From NCBI RefSeq assembly GCF_900102035.1, contig NZ_LT629689.1:3952001-4016000 (forward strand): a DNA stretch of 64,000 bases. The letters run 5' to 3'. Shown here in pieces: positions 1 through 10,140 of the stretch. Under the pieces are notes generated by a model. It was given only the letters and a program-made list of their open reading frames with translations. It did no database searches and had not been told where the DNA came from. This DNA comes from Pseudomonas extremaustralis. Lineage in GTDB: Bacteria > Pseudomonadota > Gammaproteobacteria > Pseudomonadales > Pseudomonadaceae. The translations under genes were made by a program, and so were the position numbers. Positions within the stretch are counted from its first letter, which is position 1, and each line of letters begins with the position of its first letter.

Positions 1-1
1 G

Positions 2-100
2 GCGTACCCGAAAATATTCACCGCCATGCGCAAAAACGTCGAGGGTTATACCCAAAGCCCGCTGACGACCAATAACTTCGCCACCACCCAGGTGAAGTAA
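2..100 (+). CDS. dppA: 3' end of periplasmic dipeptide-binding protein (partial)
   Basis: Only the last 32 codons are inside the window; the frame runs in from the left edge and ends at a TAA at 98-100. The peptide ends in TTNNFATTQVK, the usual kind of tail for the family-5 solute-binding proteins (DppA/OppA type) of pseudomonads. It lies immediately upstream of a complete dppBCDF set, so it is most likely the periplasmic receptor that delivers peptides to that permease. With so little sequence the substrate cannot be told; fluorescent pseudomonads often carry several dppA paralogues in a row. Confidence 0.75.
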   Translation, partial: AYPKIFTAMRKNVEGYTQSPLTTNNFATTQVK

Positions 101-177
101 ATAAGAAAAAACGCTCGGCGCCGTCGACATTGACGGCGCCGGACCTGCCTAACCGGCTGATTGAGGTACACCACAAG

Positions 178-1188
178 ATGTTTAGTTTTATTGCCCGCCG
201 ATTGGGGTTATTGATCCCCACCTTCTTCGGCATCACGTTGCTGACGTTTGCGTTGATTCGCATGATTCCCGGCGACCCCGTCGAAGTCATGATGGGCGAA
301 CGGCGCGTCGACCCCGAGATGCATGCACAGGCAATGGAACGCCTTGGCCTTAACAAGCCGCTGTACGCCCAATACCTGGACTATGTGGGCAAGCTCGCCC
401 ACGGCGATCTTGGCGAATCCCTGCGTACGCGCACCAGCGTGTGGACCGAGTTCACCGCGCTCTTCCCGGCGACCCTGGAGCTGTCCATGGCCGCCCTGTT
501 GTTCGCCGGCATCCTGGGCCTGTTGGCGGGGGTGATCGCGGCACTCAAGCGAGGATCGCTGTTCGACCACGGGGTCATGGGCATTTCCCTCGCGGGCTAT
601 TCGATGCCGATCTTCTGGTGGGGCCTGATCCTGATCATGTTCTTCTCGGTGAGCCTGGGCTGGACCCCAGTGTCCGGGCGGATCGACCTGCTCTACGACA
701 TCGAGCCGCGCACCGGCTTCATGCTGATCGACACCCTGCTGGCCGACGAGCCGGACGCGTTCTTCGACGCCCTGCACCACCTGATCCTGCCGGCCATCGT
801 GCTCGGCACCATTCCGCTGGCGGTGATCGCGCGGATGACCCGCTCGTCGATGCTCGAAGTGCTGCGCGAAGACTACATCCGCACCGCCAAGGCCAAAGGC
901 CTGTCGCCGGCGCGCGTGGTGTTCGTCCATGGCCTGCGCAACGCGCTGATCCCAGTGCTGACCGTAGTCGGCCTGCAAGTCGGCACCCTGCTGGCCGGCG
1001 CCGTGTTGACCGAAACCATCTTCTCGTGGCCCGGCATCGGCAAATGGCTGATCGAAGCCATTGGCGCGCGGGACTACCCGGTGGTGCAAAACGGCATTCT
1101 GCTGATCGCCTGCCTGGTGATCCTGGTGAACTTCGTGGTGGATATCCTCTACGGCTTCGCCAACCCACGCATCCGTCACCAGCGCTGA
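178..1188 (+). CDS. dppB: Dipeptide ABC transporter, permease DppB
   Basis: Inner-membrane permease of the dipeptide importer, 336 aa, the normal DppB length. A hydrophobic first segment (residues 9-30) precedes the long periplasmic loop typical of DppB/OppB, then come further membrane segments. The cytoplasmic coupling (EAA) loop EDYIRTAKAKGLSPAR lies at about residues 231-246 and contacts the ATPases. I chose ATG 178 rather than the in-frame GTG 48 bases upstream because the family begins MFSFIARRLG and a GAGG stretch lies just before it. dppC starts four bases after the stop, so the genes form one operon with dppA, C, D and F. Confidence 0.95.
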   Translation: MFSFIARRLGLLIPTFFGITLLTFALIRMIPGDPVEVMMGERRVDPEMHAQAMERLGLNKPLYAQYLDYVGKLAHGDLGESLRTRTSVWTEFTALFPATLELSMAALLFAGILGLLAGVIAALKRGSLFDHGVMGISLAGYSMPIFWWGLILIMFFSVSLGWTPVSGRIDLLYDIEPRTGFMLIDTLLADEPDAFFDALHHLILPAIVLGTIPLAVIARMTRSSMLEVLREDYIRTAKAKGLSPARVVFVHGLRNALIPVLTVVGLQVGTLLAGAVLTETIFSWPGIGKWLIEAIGARDYPVVQNGILLIACLVILVNFVVDILYGFANPRIRHQR

Positions 1189-1192
1189 GATC

Positions 1193-2110
1193 ATGACCAT
1201 GACCACACCTACACAAGCGTCGGCAGTCGATCAAAGCCTGCTGTACCCGTCCCCGTACAAAGAATTCTGGCAAGCCTTTTCCAAGAACAAAGGCGCGGTC
1301 GCCGGCCTGCTGTTCATGTTGCTGATCGTGTTCTGCGCGATCTTCGCCCCGTGGGTCGCGCCCCATAACCCCAGCGAGCAATACCGCGACTTCCTGCTGA
1401 CCCCGCCGTCGTGGCTGGAAGGCGGGCAGATCCAGTTCCTGCTCGGCACCGACGAACTCGGTCGGGACTTGCTCTCGCGCTTGATCCAGGGCTCGCGCCT
1501 GTCGCTGCTGATCGGCTTGTCGTCGGTGGTGATGTCGCTGATTCCGGGGGTCCTGCTCGGTCTGCTCGCCGGCTTCTTCCCGCGCTTGCTCGGCCCGACC
1601 ATCATGCGCCTGATGGACATCATGCTCGCCCTGCCCTCGCTGCTGCTGGCGGTTGCCATCGTCGCGATCCTCGGCCCAGGCCTGATCAACACCGTGATCG
1701 CCATCGCCATCGTGTCGTTGCCGTCCTATGTGCGCCTGACCCGCGCTGCGGTGATGGGCGAGCTGAACCGTGACTATGTAACCGCCGCGCGCCTGGCCGG
1801 TGCCGGCCTGCCGCGCCTGATGTTCATCACCGTGCTGCCCAACTGCATGGCGCCGCTGATCGTCCAGGCCACCTTGAGTTTCTCTTCGGCGATCCTCGAT
1901 GCGGCCGCCCTGGGCTTCCTCGGCCTTGGCGTACAACCGCCAACCCCTGAGTGGGGCACCATGCTGGCCTCGGCCCGCGACTACATCGAACGCGCCTGGT
2001 GGGTGGTGAGCCTGCCGGGTTTGACCATTTTGCTCAGCGTGCTGGCAATCAACTTGATGGGTGACGGCCTGCGCGATGCGCTGGACCCGAAACTCAAGAA
2101 CGCCGCCTGA
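1193..2110 (+). CDS. dppC: Dipeptide ABC transporter, permease DppC
   Basis: Second permease of the dipeptide importer, 305 aa. A cytoplasmic N-terminus is followed by a membrane segment around residues 35-55 (the OppC N-terminal segment), the periplasmic part with [15 protein letters not shown] typical of DppC/OppC, and a C-terminal permease domain with the coupling loop [18 protein letters not shown]. It starts four bases after dppB, and the ribosome-binding site of dppD overlaps its stop codon, so translation is probably coupled. ATG 1199 is an alternative start two codons in. Confidence 0.95.
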   Translation: MTMTTPTQASAVDQSLLYPSPYKEFWQAFSKNKGAVAGLLFMLLIVFCAIFAPWVAPHNPSEQYRDFLLTPPSWLEGGQIQFLLGTDELGRDLLSRLIQGSRLSLLIGLSSVVMSLIPGVLLGLLAGFFPRLLGPTIMRLMDIMLALPSLLLAVAIVAILGPGLINTVIAIAIVSLPSYVRLTRAAVMGELNRDYVTAARLAGAGLPRLMFITVLPNCMAPLIVQATLSFSSAILDAAALGFLGLGVQPPTPEWGTMLASARDYIERAWWVVSLPGLTILLSVLAINLMGDGLRDALDPKLKNAA

Positions 2111-2120
2111 GGAGATTCCC

Positions 2121-3089
2121 ATGTCACTGTTAGAAATCAAGAATCTCAACGTGCGCTTCGGCGACAAGACCGCCGTACCGGTGGTCGATGGCCTCGACCT
2201 CTGCGTCGACAAAGGCGAAGTCCTGGCTATCGTGGGCGAGTCGGGCTCGGGTAAGTCCGTGACCATGATGGCGCTGATGGGCCTGATCGAGCACCCCGGC
2301 ATCGTCACCGCCGATGCGCTGAACTTCGACGGCAAGGACATGCTCAAGCTGAGCAATCGCCAGCGTCGGCAGATCGTCGGCAAAGACCTGGCGATGGTGT
2401 TCCAGGACCCGATGACCGCGCTGAACCCCAGCTACACCGTGGGTTTCCAGATCGAAGAAGTGCTGCGCCTGCACCTGAAGATGTCCGGCAAGCAGGCGCG
2501 CGCACGCGCTATCGAACTGCTGGAAAAGGTCGAGATCCCAGGCGCTGCCAGCCGAATGAATGCCTACCCGCACCAACTGTCCGGTGGCATGAGCCAGCGC
2601 GTGGCCATCGCCATGGCAATTGCCGGCGAGCCGAAGCTGCTGATCGCGGATGAGCCGACCACCGCATTGGACGTGACCATCCAGGCGCAGATCATGGACC
2701 TGCTGCTGGCCTTGCAGAAAGAACAGAACATGGGCCTGGTGCTGATCACCCACGACCTCGCGGTCGTGGCGGAAACCGCCCAGCGCGTGTGCGTGATGTA
2801 TGCCGGCCAGGCCGTGGAAGTCGGCCAGGTGCCGCAACTGTTCGATATTCCGGCCCATCCCTACAGCGAAGCGCTGCTCAAGGCGATCCCCGAACACAGC
2901 CTCGGTGCCGCGCGCCTGGCCACGCTGCCCGGCATCGTGCCCGGCCGCTACGACCGCCCGCAGGGTTGCCTGTTGTCGCCGCGCTGCCCGTACGTGCAGG
3001 ACAACTGCCGCCAGACCCGCCCGGACCTTGATCCTAAATCCAACAGCCTCGCGCGCTGCTTCTACCCCTTGAACCAGGAGGTGGCGTAA
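2121..3089 (+). CDS. dppD: Dipeptide ABC transporter, ATPase DppD
   Basis: One of the two cytoplasmic ATPases that power peptide import, 322 aa. Walker A is GESGSGKS, the ABC signature LSGGMSQRV, Walker [13 protein letters not shown] and the switch histidine is in ITHDL. The C-terminal oligopeptide-ABC tail has the spaced cysteines ([14 protein letters not shown], later C) that in related proteins bind an Fe-S cluster. ATG 2121 is preceded by a strong GAGGAG that overlaps the dppC stop; the upstream in-frame start would run inside dppC and was discarded. The stop overlaps the dppF start by one base (TAATG). Confidence 0.95.
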   Translation: MSLLEIKNLNVRFGDKTAVPVVDGLDLCVDKGEVLAIVGESGSGKSVTMMALMGLIEHPGIVTADALNFDGKDMLKLSNRQRRQIVGKDLAMVFQDPMTALNPSYTVGFQIEEVLRLHLKMSGKQARARAIELLEKVEIPGAASRMNAYPHQLSGGMSQRVAIAMAIAGEPKLLIADEPTTALDVTIQAQIMDLLLALQKEQNMGLVLITHDLAVVAETAQRVCVMYAGQAVEVGQVPQLFDIPAHPYSEALLKAIPEHSLGAARLATLPGIVPGRYDRPQGCLLSPRCPYVQDNCRQTRPDLDPKSNSLARCFYPLNQEVA

Positions 3090-4060
3090 TGGCCGTCGTT
3101 CTTACCGCCCGCGACCTGACCCGTCACTACGAAGTGTCCCGTGGCCTGTTCAAAGGCAACGCCACTGTGCGCGCCCTCAACGGCGTGTCCTTCGAGCTGG
3201 AAGCCGGCAAGACCCTCGCCGTCGTGGGCGAGTCGGGCTGCGGCAAATCCACCCTGGCCCGTGCGCTGACGCTGATTGAAGAGCCATCATCGGGCTCGCT
3301 GAAAATCGCCGGCCAGGAAGTCGCCGGCGCCGACAAGGCCCAGCGCAAGCAATTGCGCAAAGACGTGCAGATGGTGTTCCAGAGCCCGTATGCGTCGCTG
3401 AACCCACGGCAGAAAGTCGGCGATCAACTCGGCGAGCCGCTGCTGATCAACACCAACCTGTCCGCCGCCGAACGCCGCGAAAAAGTCCAGGCGATGATGA
3501 AACAGGTGGGCCTGCGCCCCGAGCATTATCAGCGCTACCCCCACATGTTCTCCGGCGGCCAGCGCCAACGCATCGCCTTGGCCCGGGCAATGATGCTGCA
3601 ACCCAAAGTGCTGGTGGCGGATGAGCCGACCTCGGCGCTGGACGTGTCGATCCAGGCCCAGGTGCTCAACCTGTTCATGGATTTGCAGCAGGAATTCAAC
3701 ACCGCCTACGTGTTCATTTCCCACAACCTGGCGGTGGTGCAACACGTTGCCGACGATGTAATGGTGATGTACCTCGGTCGCCCGGTGGAAATGGGCCCCA
3801 AGGCCGACATCTACGCACGCCCGTTGCATCCGTATACCCAGGCACTGCTGTCGGCCACCCCGACCATCCACCCGGACCCGTCCAAGCCGAAGATCAAGAT
3901 CGTCGGCGAACTGCCCAACCCGCTGAACCCGCCGCCGGGCTGCGCATTCCACAAGCGTTGCCCGTATGCGACCGAACGGTGCAGCACCGAAGAGCCGCTG
4001 TTGCGGGCGCTGGATAACCGGCAGGTGGCGTGTCACTACGCGGAGCAGTTCGTGGCCTGA
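3089..4060 (+). CDS. dppF: Dipeptide ABC transporter, ATPase DppF
   Basis: Partner ATPase of DppD, 323 aa. Walker A GESGCGKST, signature FSGGQRQRIALARA, Walker B VLVADEPTSALD and the C-terminal oligopeptide domain with CAFHKRCPYATERC are all present. ATG 3089 shares its A with the dppD stop, and a GGAGGTGG stretch just upstream is the ribosome-binding site. It is the last gene of the operon; a repeat pair and a rho-independent terminator follow. Confidence 0.95.
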   Translation: MAVVLTARDLTRHYEVSRGLFKGNATVRALNGVSFELEAGKTLAVVGESGCGKSTLARALTLIEEPSSGSLKIAGQEVAGADKAQRKQLRKDVQMVFQSPYASLNPRQKVGDQLGEPLLINTNLSAAERREKVQAMMKQVGLRPEHYQRYPHMFSGGQRQRIALARAMMLQPKVLVADEPTSALDVSIQAQVLNLFMDLQQEFNTAYVFISHNLAVVQHVADDVMVMYLGRPVEMGPKADIYARPLHPYTQALLSATPTIHPDPSKPKIKIVGELPNPLNPPPGCAFHKRCPYATERCSTEEPLLRALDNRQVACHYAEQFVA

Positions 4061-4076
4061 AGCAACCCAGCCCTCT

Positions 4077-4176
4077 TGTAGGAGTGAGCTTGCTCGCGAA
4101 GATCGTCAACGATAACGCCGCCCTTCAGGTTTATCGTGGCGCTCTCAGGTTTTTCGCGAGCCAGTTCGCGCCTACA
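4077..4176. repeat. Inverted pair of Pseudomonas extragenic palindromes (REP)
   Basis: Left arm 4077-4100 (TGTAGGAGTGAGCTTGCTCG...) and right arm 4153-4176 (...CGCGCCTACA) form a degenerate inverted pair around about 50 bases. The core is the familiar GAGCTTGCTCGC element of the P. fluorescens group. It lies between the end of the dpp operon and its terminator. Confidence 0.8.
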
Positions 4177-4209
4177 TGGGCCGCTGCGTCAACGCGTTCT
4201 ACGGCCCGC

Positions 4210-4250
4210 CCCGCCAGGTTGCGCATCAGCCTGGCGGGACGGGCTTTTTT
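4210..4250 (+). terminator. Rho-independent terminator of the dpp operon
   Basis: Perfect 9-bp stem CCCGCCAGG (4210-4218) / CCTGGCGGG (4230-4238) with an 11-base loop, followed by ACGGGC and a T-run at 4245-4250. Orientation and position fit termination of dppBCDF. Confidence 0.85.
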
Positions 4251-4263
4251 ATTTTCGTCAGGG

Positions 4264-4530
4264 CTACGTCTGGCTATCGCCCTCATCATCCGAGTTGTCA
4301 TCACCCGGCTCGTCGGTGGTCGAGTCGTCATCGCCCTTGCTGCCGCCCTGGCCCTCATCGCCGGGCTCAGATTCGGACTTGGCCAACTGCAGGACCTTGC
4401 CCTGCCCACTCTGAACCGCAGACACCGCCACGCCGCTCTGCACCGGGTTATGTGCCCAGGCCGTCGACATTCCCAATGACAACAGCACCAGCACCTTCAG
4501 TAACAGCACGACTCGTTGAACAATACTCAT
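4264..4530 (-). CDS. Small secreted protein with highly acidic tail
   Basis: Hypothetical protein of 88 aa. A clear signal peptide (MSIVQRVVLLLKVLVLLSLG..., predicted cut after AWA, about residue 26) is followed by a short Val/Ser/Gln-rich stretch and then a tail of about 35 residues dominated by Asp, Glu, Gly and Ser (for example GDDDSTTDEPGDDNSDDEGD). I chose ATG 4530 because a strong AGGAGGGG lies nine bases upstream. Such tails can bind cations, but that is only a guess. It is a single gene facing dppF, with no cysteines in the mature part. Confidence 0.7.
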   Translation of the reverse strand: MSIVQRVVLLLKVLVLLSLGMSTAWAHNPVQSGVAVSAVQSGQGKVLQLAKSESEPGDEGQGGSKGDDDSTTDEPGDDNSDDEGDSQT

Positions 4531-4680
4531 GGTTGATCCCCTCCTGTCAGTAGGTGAATCCCGCACGAACGCTGTTTAGCGCCGCCAGCGTTGAAGCTAG
4601 TCCCGATGCCGGGTTCTCGCCAATCCCCCCATCGGGTGGAGATCAAAAAATGTGGGAGGGGCGGTTTTGCTGCAACCACG

Positions 4681-4710
4681 AAAAAGGGCGAAGCCATGAC
4701 AGCTTCGCCC
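4681..4710 (-). terminator. Rho-independent terminator of prfC
   Basis: Stem GGGCGAAGC (4686-4694) / GCTTCGCCC (4702-4710) with a 7-base loop. On the minus strand it is followed by a run of five T (A-run at 4681-4685). It lies 20 bases after the prfC stop. Confidence 0.9.
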
Positions 4711-4730
4711 TCTTGTCCACCGCTCAGACC

Positions 4731-6314
<1,584 letters not shown>

Positions 6315-6644
6315 GGGAAATCGCCTGGCAGGTGAGTCAAAAAAGGGCGGCGAGTATAGCGCAAACCGGGAGTGGCGGACCACCGTTCACCCCATTGGGG
6401 GTGGCTAAATGCTGCCAAGTATGGAACCTTTTAAAAGGTCGAGACGTCCACTCCCCTGCTACCGCACTCGTAACAGGGGCTGAAAAATCAGCAAGTTAGC
6501 CTGACGAGGCTGCGCTCATGGCTTGACCTCATGCCGCTTTTGCCGGCATTGGCAAGCTGCTTTTCGCGACCACATTCGCCGACAGCCAGGAATGGCATTG
6601 CCGCTCGGGAATGTGCCCGCCGACTGAAATAAAGGAGTCCGCCT
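6315..6644. promoter_or_regulatory. Divergent control region between prfC and the osmoprotectant importer
   Basis: 330 bases without a gene. It holds a perfect 14-bp palindrome ACCTTTTAAAAGGT at 6426-6439, a possible operator, and a hairpin with arms CCCCTG (6453-6458) / CAGGGG (6474-6479). The rest contains several short GC-rich inverted repeats up to the ribosome-binding site AAAGGAG at 6631-6637. I cannot name a regulator; control by osmolarity or choline/betaine is a guess from the genes served. Confidence 0.4.
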
Positions 6645-7361
6645 GTGGCTATTCGCTATGGCAAAGGGCTGATAGGAGGAGCGGTTGTCGTCGCTCTCCT
6701 GGCCCTGCTGATCCACTGGATCGGCATCAACACGATCGAACTGTACCGCGACGATTTGTTGTTTTACCTACAAGCTCACCTGATTCTGGTCCTCGTCTCC
6801 ATGCTGGCCGCGCTGATTGTGGGCCTCCCCGCCGGTATCCTGCTCAGCCGACCGAACATGGTCGGGCGCGCCGAACGCTTCATGCAGATATTCAACATCG
6901 GCAACACCGTCCCTCCCCTGGCCGTACTGGCCATCGCCCTCGGCGTGCTGGGCATCGGCAGCGGCCCGGCGATCTTCGCGCTGTTCCTCGCCTCGTTGCT
7001 GCCCATCGTGCGTAACACCTACGAAGGCCTGAAGAATGTTCAGGGTTCCCTGAAGGAAGCAGCCACCGGCATCGGTATGACGCCGCTTCAGGTGCTGTTT
7101 CGCGTGGAGTTGCCCAACGCCGTGCCGATCATCATCGGCGGCGTGCGCGTGGCCCTGGCGATCAACGTCGGCACCGCACCGCTGGCGTTCCTGATCGGCG
7201 CCAACAGCCTGGGCAGCCTGATCTTCCCCGGCATCGCCCTGAACAACCAGCCGCAACTGCTGCTCGGCGCCGCATGTACCGCGCTGCTGGCGTTGTTGCT
7301 CGACGGCCTGGTGACCATGGCCAGCCGCCTCTGGCTGGAACGCGGGTTGCGTCCGTCTTAA
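6645..7361 (+). CDS. Osmoprotectant ABC transporter, permease (OpuB/OpuC type)
   Basis: Inner-membrane permease, 238 aa, with five or six hydrophobic segments and a coupling loop LKNVQGSLKEAATGIGMTP, characteristic of the glycine-betaine/choline/carnitine family (ProW/OpuBB/OsmW). The start is GTG 6645, placed 7 bases after AAAGGAG. It is followed 19 bases later by the binding protein, then a second permease and the ATPase. This four-gene plan with two small permeases resembles the OpuC and OsmVWXY systems. Substrate is inferred from family only. Confidence 0.88.
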   Translation: MAIRYGKGLIGGAVVVALLALLIHWIGINTIELYRDDLLFYLQAHLILVLVSMLAALIVGLPAGILLSRPNMVGRAERFMQIFNIGNTVPPLAVLAIALGVLGIGSGPAIFALFLASLLPIVRNTYEGLKNVQGSLKEAATGIGMTPLQVLFRVELPNAVPIIIGGVRVALAINVGTAPLAFLIGANSLGSLIFPGIALNNQPQLLLGAACTALLALLLDGLVTMASRLWLERGLRPS

Positions 7362-7380
7362 GGACTGCAAAGGAATCGAC

Positions 7381-8274
7381 ATGAAAAAACTAAGCTTGAT
7401 ATTAGGCTGCGTCCTGCTGCTTGCAGGAATTGCGCAAGCCGCTGAAAAACCGGTGATCCGCATCGGCGCCCGGGTGTTCACCGAACAGACCCTGCTCGCC
7501 GAAATCACCTCCCAGTACCTGCGCACCAAGGGTTACGACACCCGTGTGACCGGCGGCCTGGGCAGCAACCTGGCGCGCAGTGCCCAGGAAAGCGGGCAAC
7601 TGGACCTGATCTGGGAATACACCGGCGTGTCGCTGGTGGCCTACAACCACGTGGACGAGAAACTCGACAGCGAACAGTCCTACGCTCGAGTGAAAGAACT
7701 CGACGCGAAAAAAGGCCTGGTCTGGCTGTCGCCGTCGCGTTTCAGCAACACCTACGCCCTGGCGCTGCCGCAGAAGGTGGCCAAGGAACATCCTGAGATC
7801 AACAGCATCAGCGACCTCACCCAAGCCATGGCGCAAACCACCCAGGAACACCGCCTGGTCGCCCTGGACACCGAGTTCGCCAACCGCTCCGACGGTCTGG
7901 CCGGCATGGTCAAGCTCTACGACATGAACCTGACCCGCAAAAACACCCGGCAGATGGACGCCGGCCTGGTCTACACCGCCCTGCGCAACGGCCAAGTGTT
8001 TGCCGGTCTGGTCTACACCACCGACGGTCGCCTCAACGCCTTCAAATTGAAGCTGCTGGAGGACGACAAACACTACTTCCCGGACTACACCGCAGCCCCG
8101 GTGGTGCGTCAGGTTTATCTCGACGCCCATCCTGAACTGGCCGCAGAGCTTGCGCCACTGGCCGCGCTGTTCGATGACGAAACCATGCGTCAACTGAACG
8201 CGCGGGTCGACGTCGACCATGAAAGCCCGTCCGCCGTGGCCGCCGACTTCCTGCGCCAACATCCACTCAACTAA
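7381..8274 (+). CDS. Osmoprotectant ABC transporter, periplasmic binding protein
   Basis: Solute-binding protein of 297 aa with a signal peptide (MKKLSLILGCVLLLAGIAQA, cut before AEKP). The mature part starts with IRIGARVFTEQTLLAEI and contains WEYTGVSLVAYN, both hallmark stretches of the OpuAC/ProX glycine-betaine-binding domain; the conserved aromatic residues probably cage a quaternary amine. There is no lipobox, so the protein is soluble in the periplasm. It lies between the two permease genes of the same operon. Confidence 0.9.
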   Translation: MKKLSLILGCVLLLAGIAQAAEKPVIRIGARVFTEQTLLAEITSQYLRTKGYDTRVTGGLGSNLARSAQESGQLDLIWEYTGVSLVAYNHVDEKLDSEQSYARVKELDAKKGLVWLSPSRFSNTYALALPQKVAKEHPEINSISDLTQAMAQTTQEHRLVALDTEFANRSDGLAGMVKLYDMNLTRKNTRQMDAGLVYTALRNGQVFAGLVYTTDGRLNAFKLKLLEDDKHYFPDYTAAPVVRQVYLDAHPELAAELAPLAALFDDETMRQLNARVDVDHESPSAVAADFLRQHPLN

Positions 8275-8285
8275 GAGGAGAAGAC

Positions 8286-8939
8286 ATGGAATTTTTAAAC
8301 GCCTTTTCCCATCTTGATTGGGCCCAAGTCCTGCACTTGACCGGGCAGCACATCACCCTGGTCGGTATCGCCGTGATCCTCGCGATTGTCGTCGGCGTGC
8401 CCCTCGGCGTGCTGATGACCCGCTTCCCGACCCTGGCCGGCCCGCTGCAGGCCAGCGCCACGGTGCTGCTGACCGTGCCGTCCATCGCCCTGTTCGGCCT
8501 GTTGCTGCCGTTCTACTCCAAATTCGGCCAGGGCCTGGGGCCGATGCCGGCGATCACCGCCGTGTTCCTCTACTCCCTGCTGCCGATCATGCGTAACACC
8601 TACCTGGCCCTGACAGGCGTCGAACCGGGCATCCGCGAGGCCGCCAAAGGCATCGGCATGACCTTCGGCCAGCGCCTGCGCATGGTCGAACTGCCGATTG
8701 CCGTGCCGGTGATCCTCGCCGGGGTGCGCACCGCCGTGGTGATGAATATCGGCGTGATGACCATCGCCGCCACCATCGGCGCCGGTGGCCTGGGTGTACT
8801 GATTCTGGCTTCCATCAGCCGCAGCGACATGTCGATGCTGATCGTCGGCGCCGTGCTGGTCAGTCTCCTGGCCATCTTCGCCGACCTGCTTCTGCAATGG
8901 CTGCAACGCTCGCTGACTCCAAAAGGATTGCTCAAATGA
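8286..8939 (+). CDS. Osmoprotectant ABC transporter, second permease
   Basis: Permease of 217 aa, homologous in plan to the first one, with the coupling loop ALTGVEPGIREAAKGIGMTF and several membrane segments. A good AGAGGAG lies before ATG 8286. Its stop overlaps the ATPase start (ATGA at 8936-8939), so the two are translationally coupled. The two permeases probably form a heterodimer. Confidence 0.9.
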   Translation: MEFLNAFSHLDWAQVLHLTGQHITLVGIAVILAIVVGVPLGVLMTRFPTLAGPLQASATVLLTVPSIALFGLLLPFYSKFGQGLGPMPAITAVFLYSLLPIMRNTYLALTGVEPGIREAAKGIGMTFGQRLRMVELPIAVPVILAGVRTAVVMNIGVMTIAATIGAGGLGVLILASISRSDMSMLIVGAVLVSLLAIFADLLLQWLQRSLTPKGLLK

Positions 8940-10093
8940 TCGAACTTCAAAACCTGTCCAAGACCTTCCAAAGCAACGGCAAGACGGTGACCGCCGTCAA
9001 CGATGTAAGCCTGACCGTCAATGAAGGCGAGATTTGCGTATTCCTCGGCCCTTCGGGTTGCGGCAAGAGCACCACGCTGAAAATGATCAACCGCCTGATC
9101 AAGCCCACCTCGGGCAAGATCCTGATCAACGGCGAAGACACCACCGACCTCGACGAAGTGACCCTGCGTCGCAACATCGGCTACGTGATCCAGCAGATCG
9201 GCCTGTTCCCGAACATGACCATCGAGGAAAACATCGTGGTCGTGCCTAAGCTGCTGGGCTGGGACAAGCAGAAATGCCACGACCGCGCCCGCGAGTTGAT
9301 GAGCATGATCAAGCTTGAGCCCAAGCAGTACCTGCACCGCTACCCGCGTGAATTGTCCGGTGGCCAGCAACAGCGTATCGGCGTGATCCGAGCCCTGGCG
9401 GCGGATGCGCCGTTGCTGCTGATGGACGAACCGTTCGGCGCGGTCGACCCGATCAACCGCGAGATGATCCAGAACGAGTTCTTCGAGATGCAACGCGCGC
9501 TGAACAAGACCGTGATCATGGTCAGCCACGACATCGACGAAGCCATCAAGCTGGGCGACAAAATCGCCATCTTCCGCGCCGGCAAGCTGCTGCAGATCGA
9601 CCACCCGGACACCCTGCTGGCGCACCCGGCGGACGAATTCGTCAGCAACTTCGTGGGCCAGGACAGCACCCTCAAGCGCCTGCTGCTGGTAAAAGCCGAA
9701 GACGCGGCGGACAACGCCCCGTCGGTGAGCCCGGAAACTCCGGTGGCCGATGCCCTGGAGCTGATGGACGAGCTGGACCGCCGCTATGTGGTGGTCACCT
9801 GCGCCGAGAACAAGGCGCTGGGTTATGTACGACGTCGCGACCTGCACCGTCAGACCGGTACCTGCGGCCAGTACCTGCGCGAGTTCAACGCCACGGCGGC
9901 GTATGACGAGCATTTGCGCATCCTGCTGTCGCGCATGTACGAGTTCAACCGCTCGTGGCTGCCGGTAATGGATGCCGAGCGGGTGTTCCTCGGGGAAGTG
10001 ACCCAGGAATCGATTGCCGAGTACCTGAGTTCCGGTAAGTCCCGTGGGGGCAAGACCAGTATCGTTTCGCCTGCCGAGACTGCGTTGGCTTGA
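8936..10093 (+). CDS. Osmoprotectant ABC transporter, ATPase with CBS domains
   Basis: ATPase of the importer, 385 aa. Walker A GPSGCGKST, signature LSGGQQQRIG, Walker B LLLMDEPFGAVD and switch histidine VSHDIDEA are present. The C-terminal region from about residue 265 resembles the tandem CBS module of OpuCA/ProV proteins (VADALELMDELDRRYVVV, then a second half near SWLPVMDAERVFLGEV), which in relatives senses ionic strength or nucleotides. The start is ATG 8936, overlapping the permease stop; an in-frame start 13 codons earlier lies inside the permease gene and was rejected. Confidence 0.92.
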   Translation: MIELQNLSKTFQSNGKTVTAVNDVSLTVNEGEICVFLGPSGCGKSTTLKMINRLIKPTSGKILINGEDTTDLDEVTLRRNIGYVIQQIGLFPNMTIEENIVVVPKLLGWDKQKCHDRARELMSMIKLEPKQYLHRYPRELSGGQQQRIGVIRALAADAPLLLMDEPFGAVDPINREMIQNEFFEMQRALNKTVIMVSHDIDEAIKLGDKIAIFRAGKLLQIDHPDTLLAHPADEFVSNFVGQDSTLKRLLLVKAEDAADNAPSVSPETPVADALELMDELDRRYVVVTCAENKALGYVRRRDLHRQTGTCGQYLREFNATAAYDEHLRILLSRMYEFNRSWLPVMDAERVFLGEVTQESIAEYLSSGKSRGGKTSIVSPAETALA

Positions 10094-10103
10094 GGCACAT
10101 TGT

Positions 10104-10128
10104 TGCCGCCGCCCACTGGGCGGCGGCA
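10104..10128 (+). terminator. Strong hairpin after the osmoprotectant operon
   Basis: Perfect 11-bp inverted repeat TGCCGCCGCCC / GGGCGGCGGCA with a 3-base loop, 11 bases after the operon's stop. There is no T-run, so it may act as an mRNA 3' end stabiliser or a weak terminator, possibly for both converging genes. Confidence 0.6.
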
Positions 10129-10140
10129 CCCCTTGTGGGT

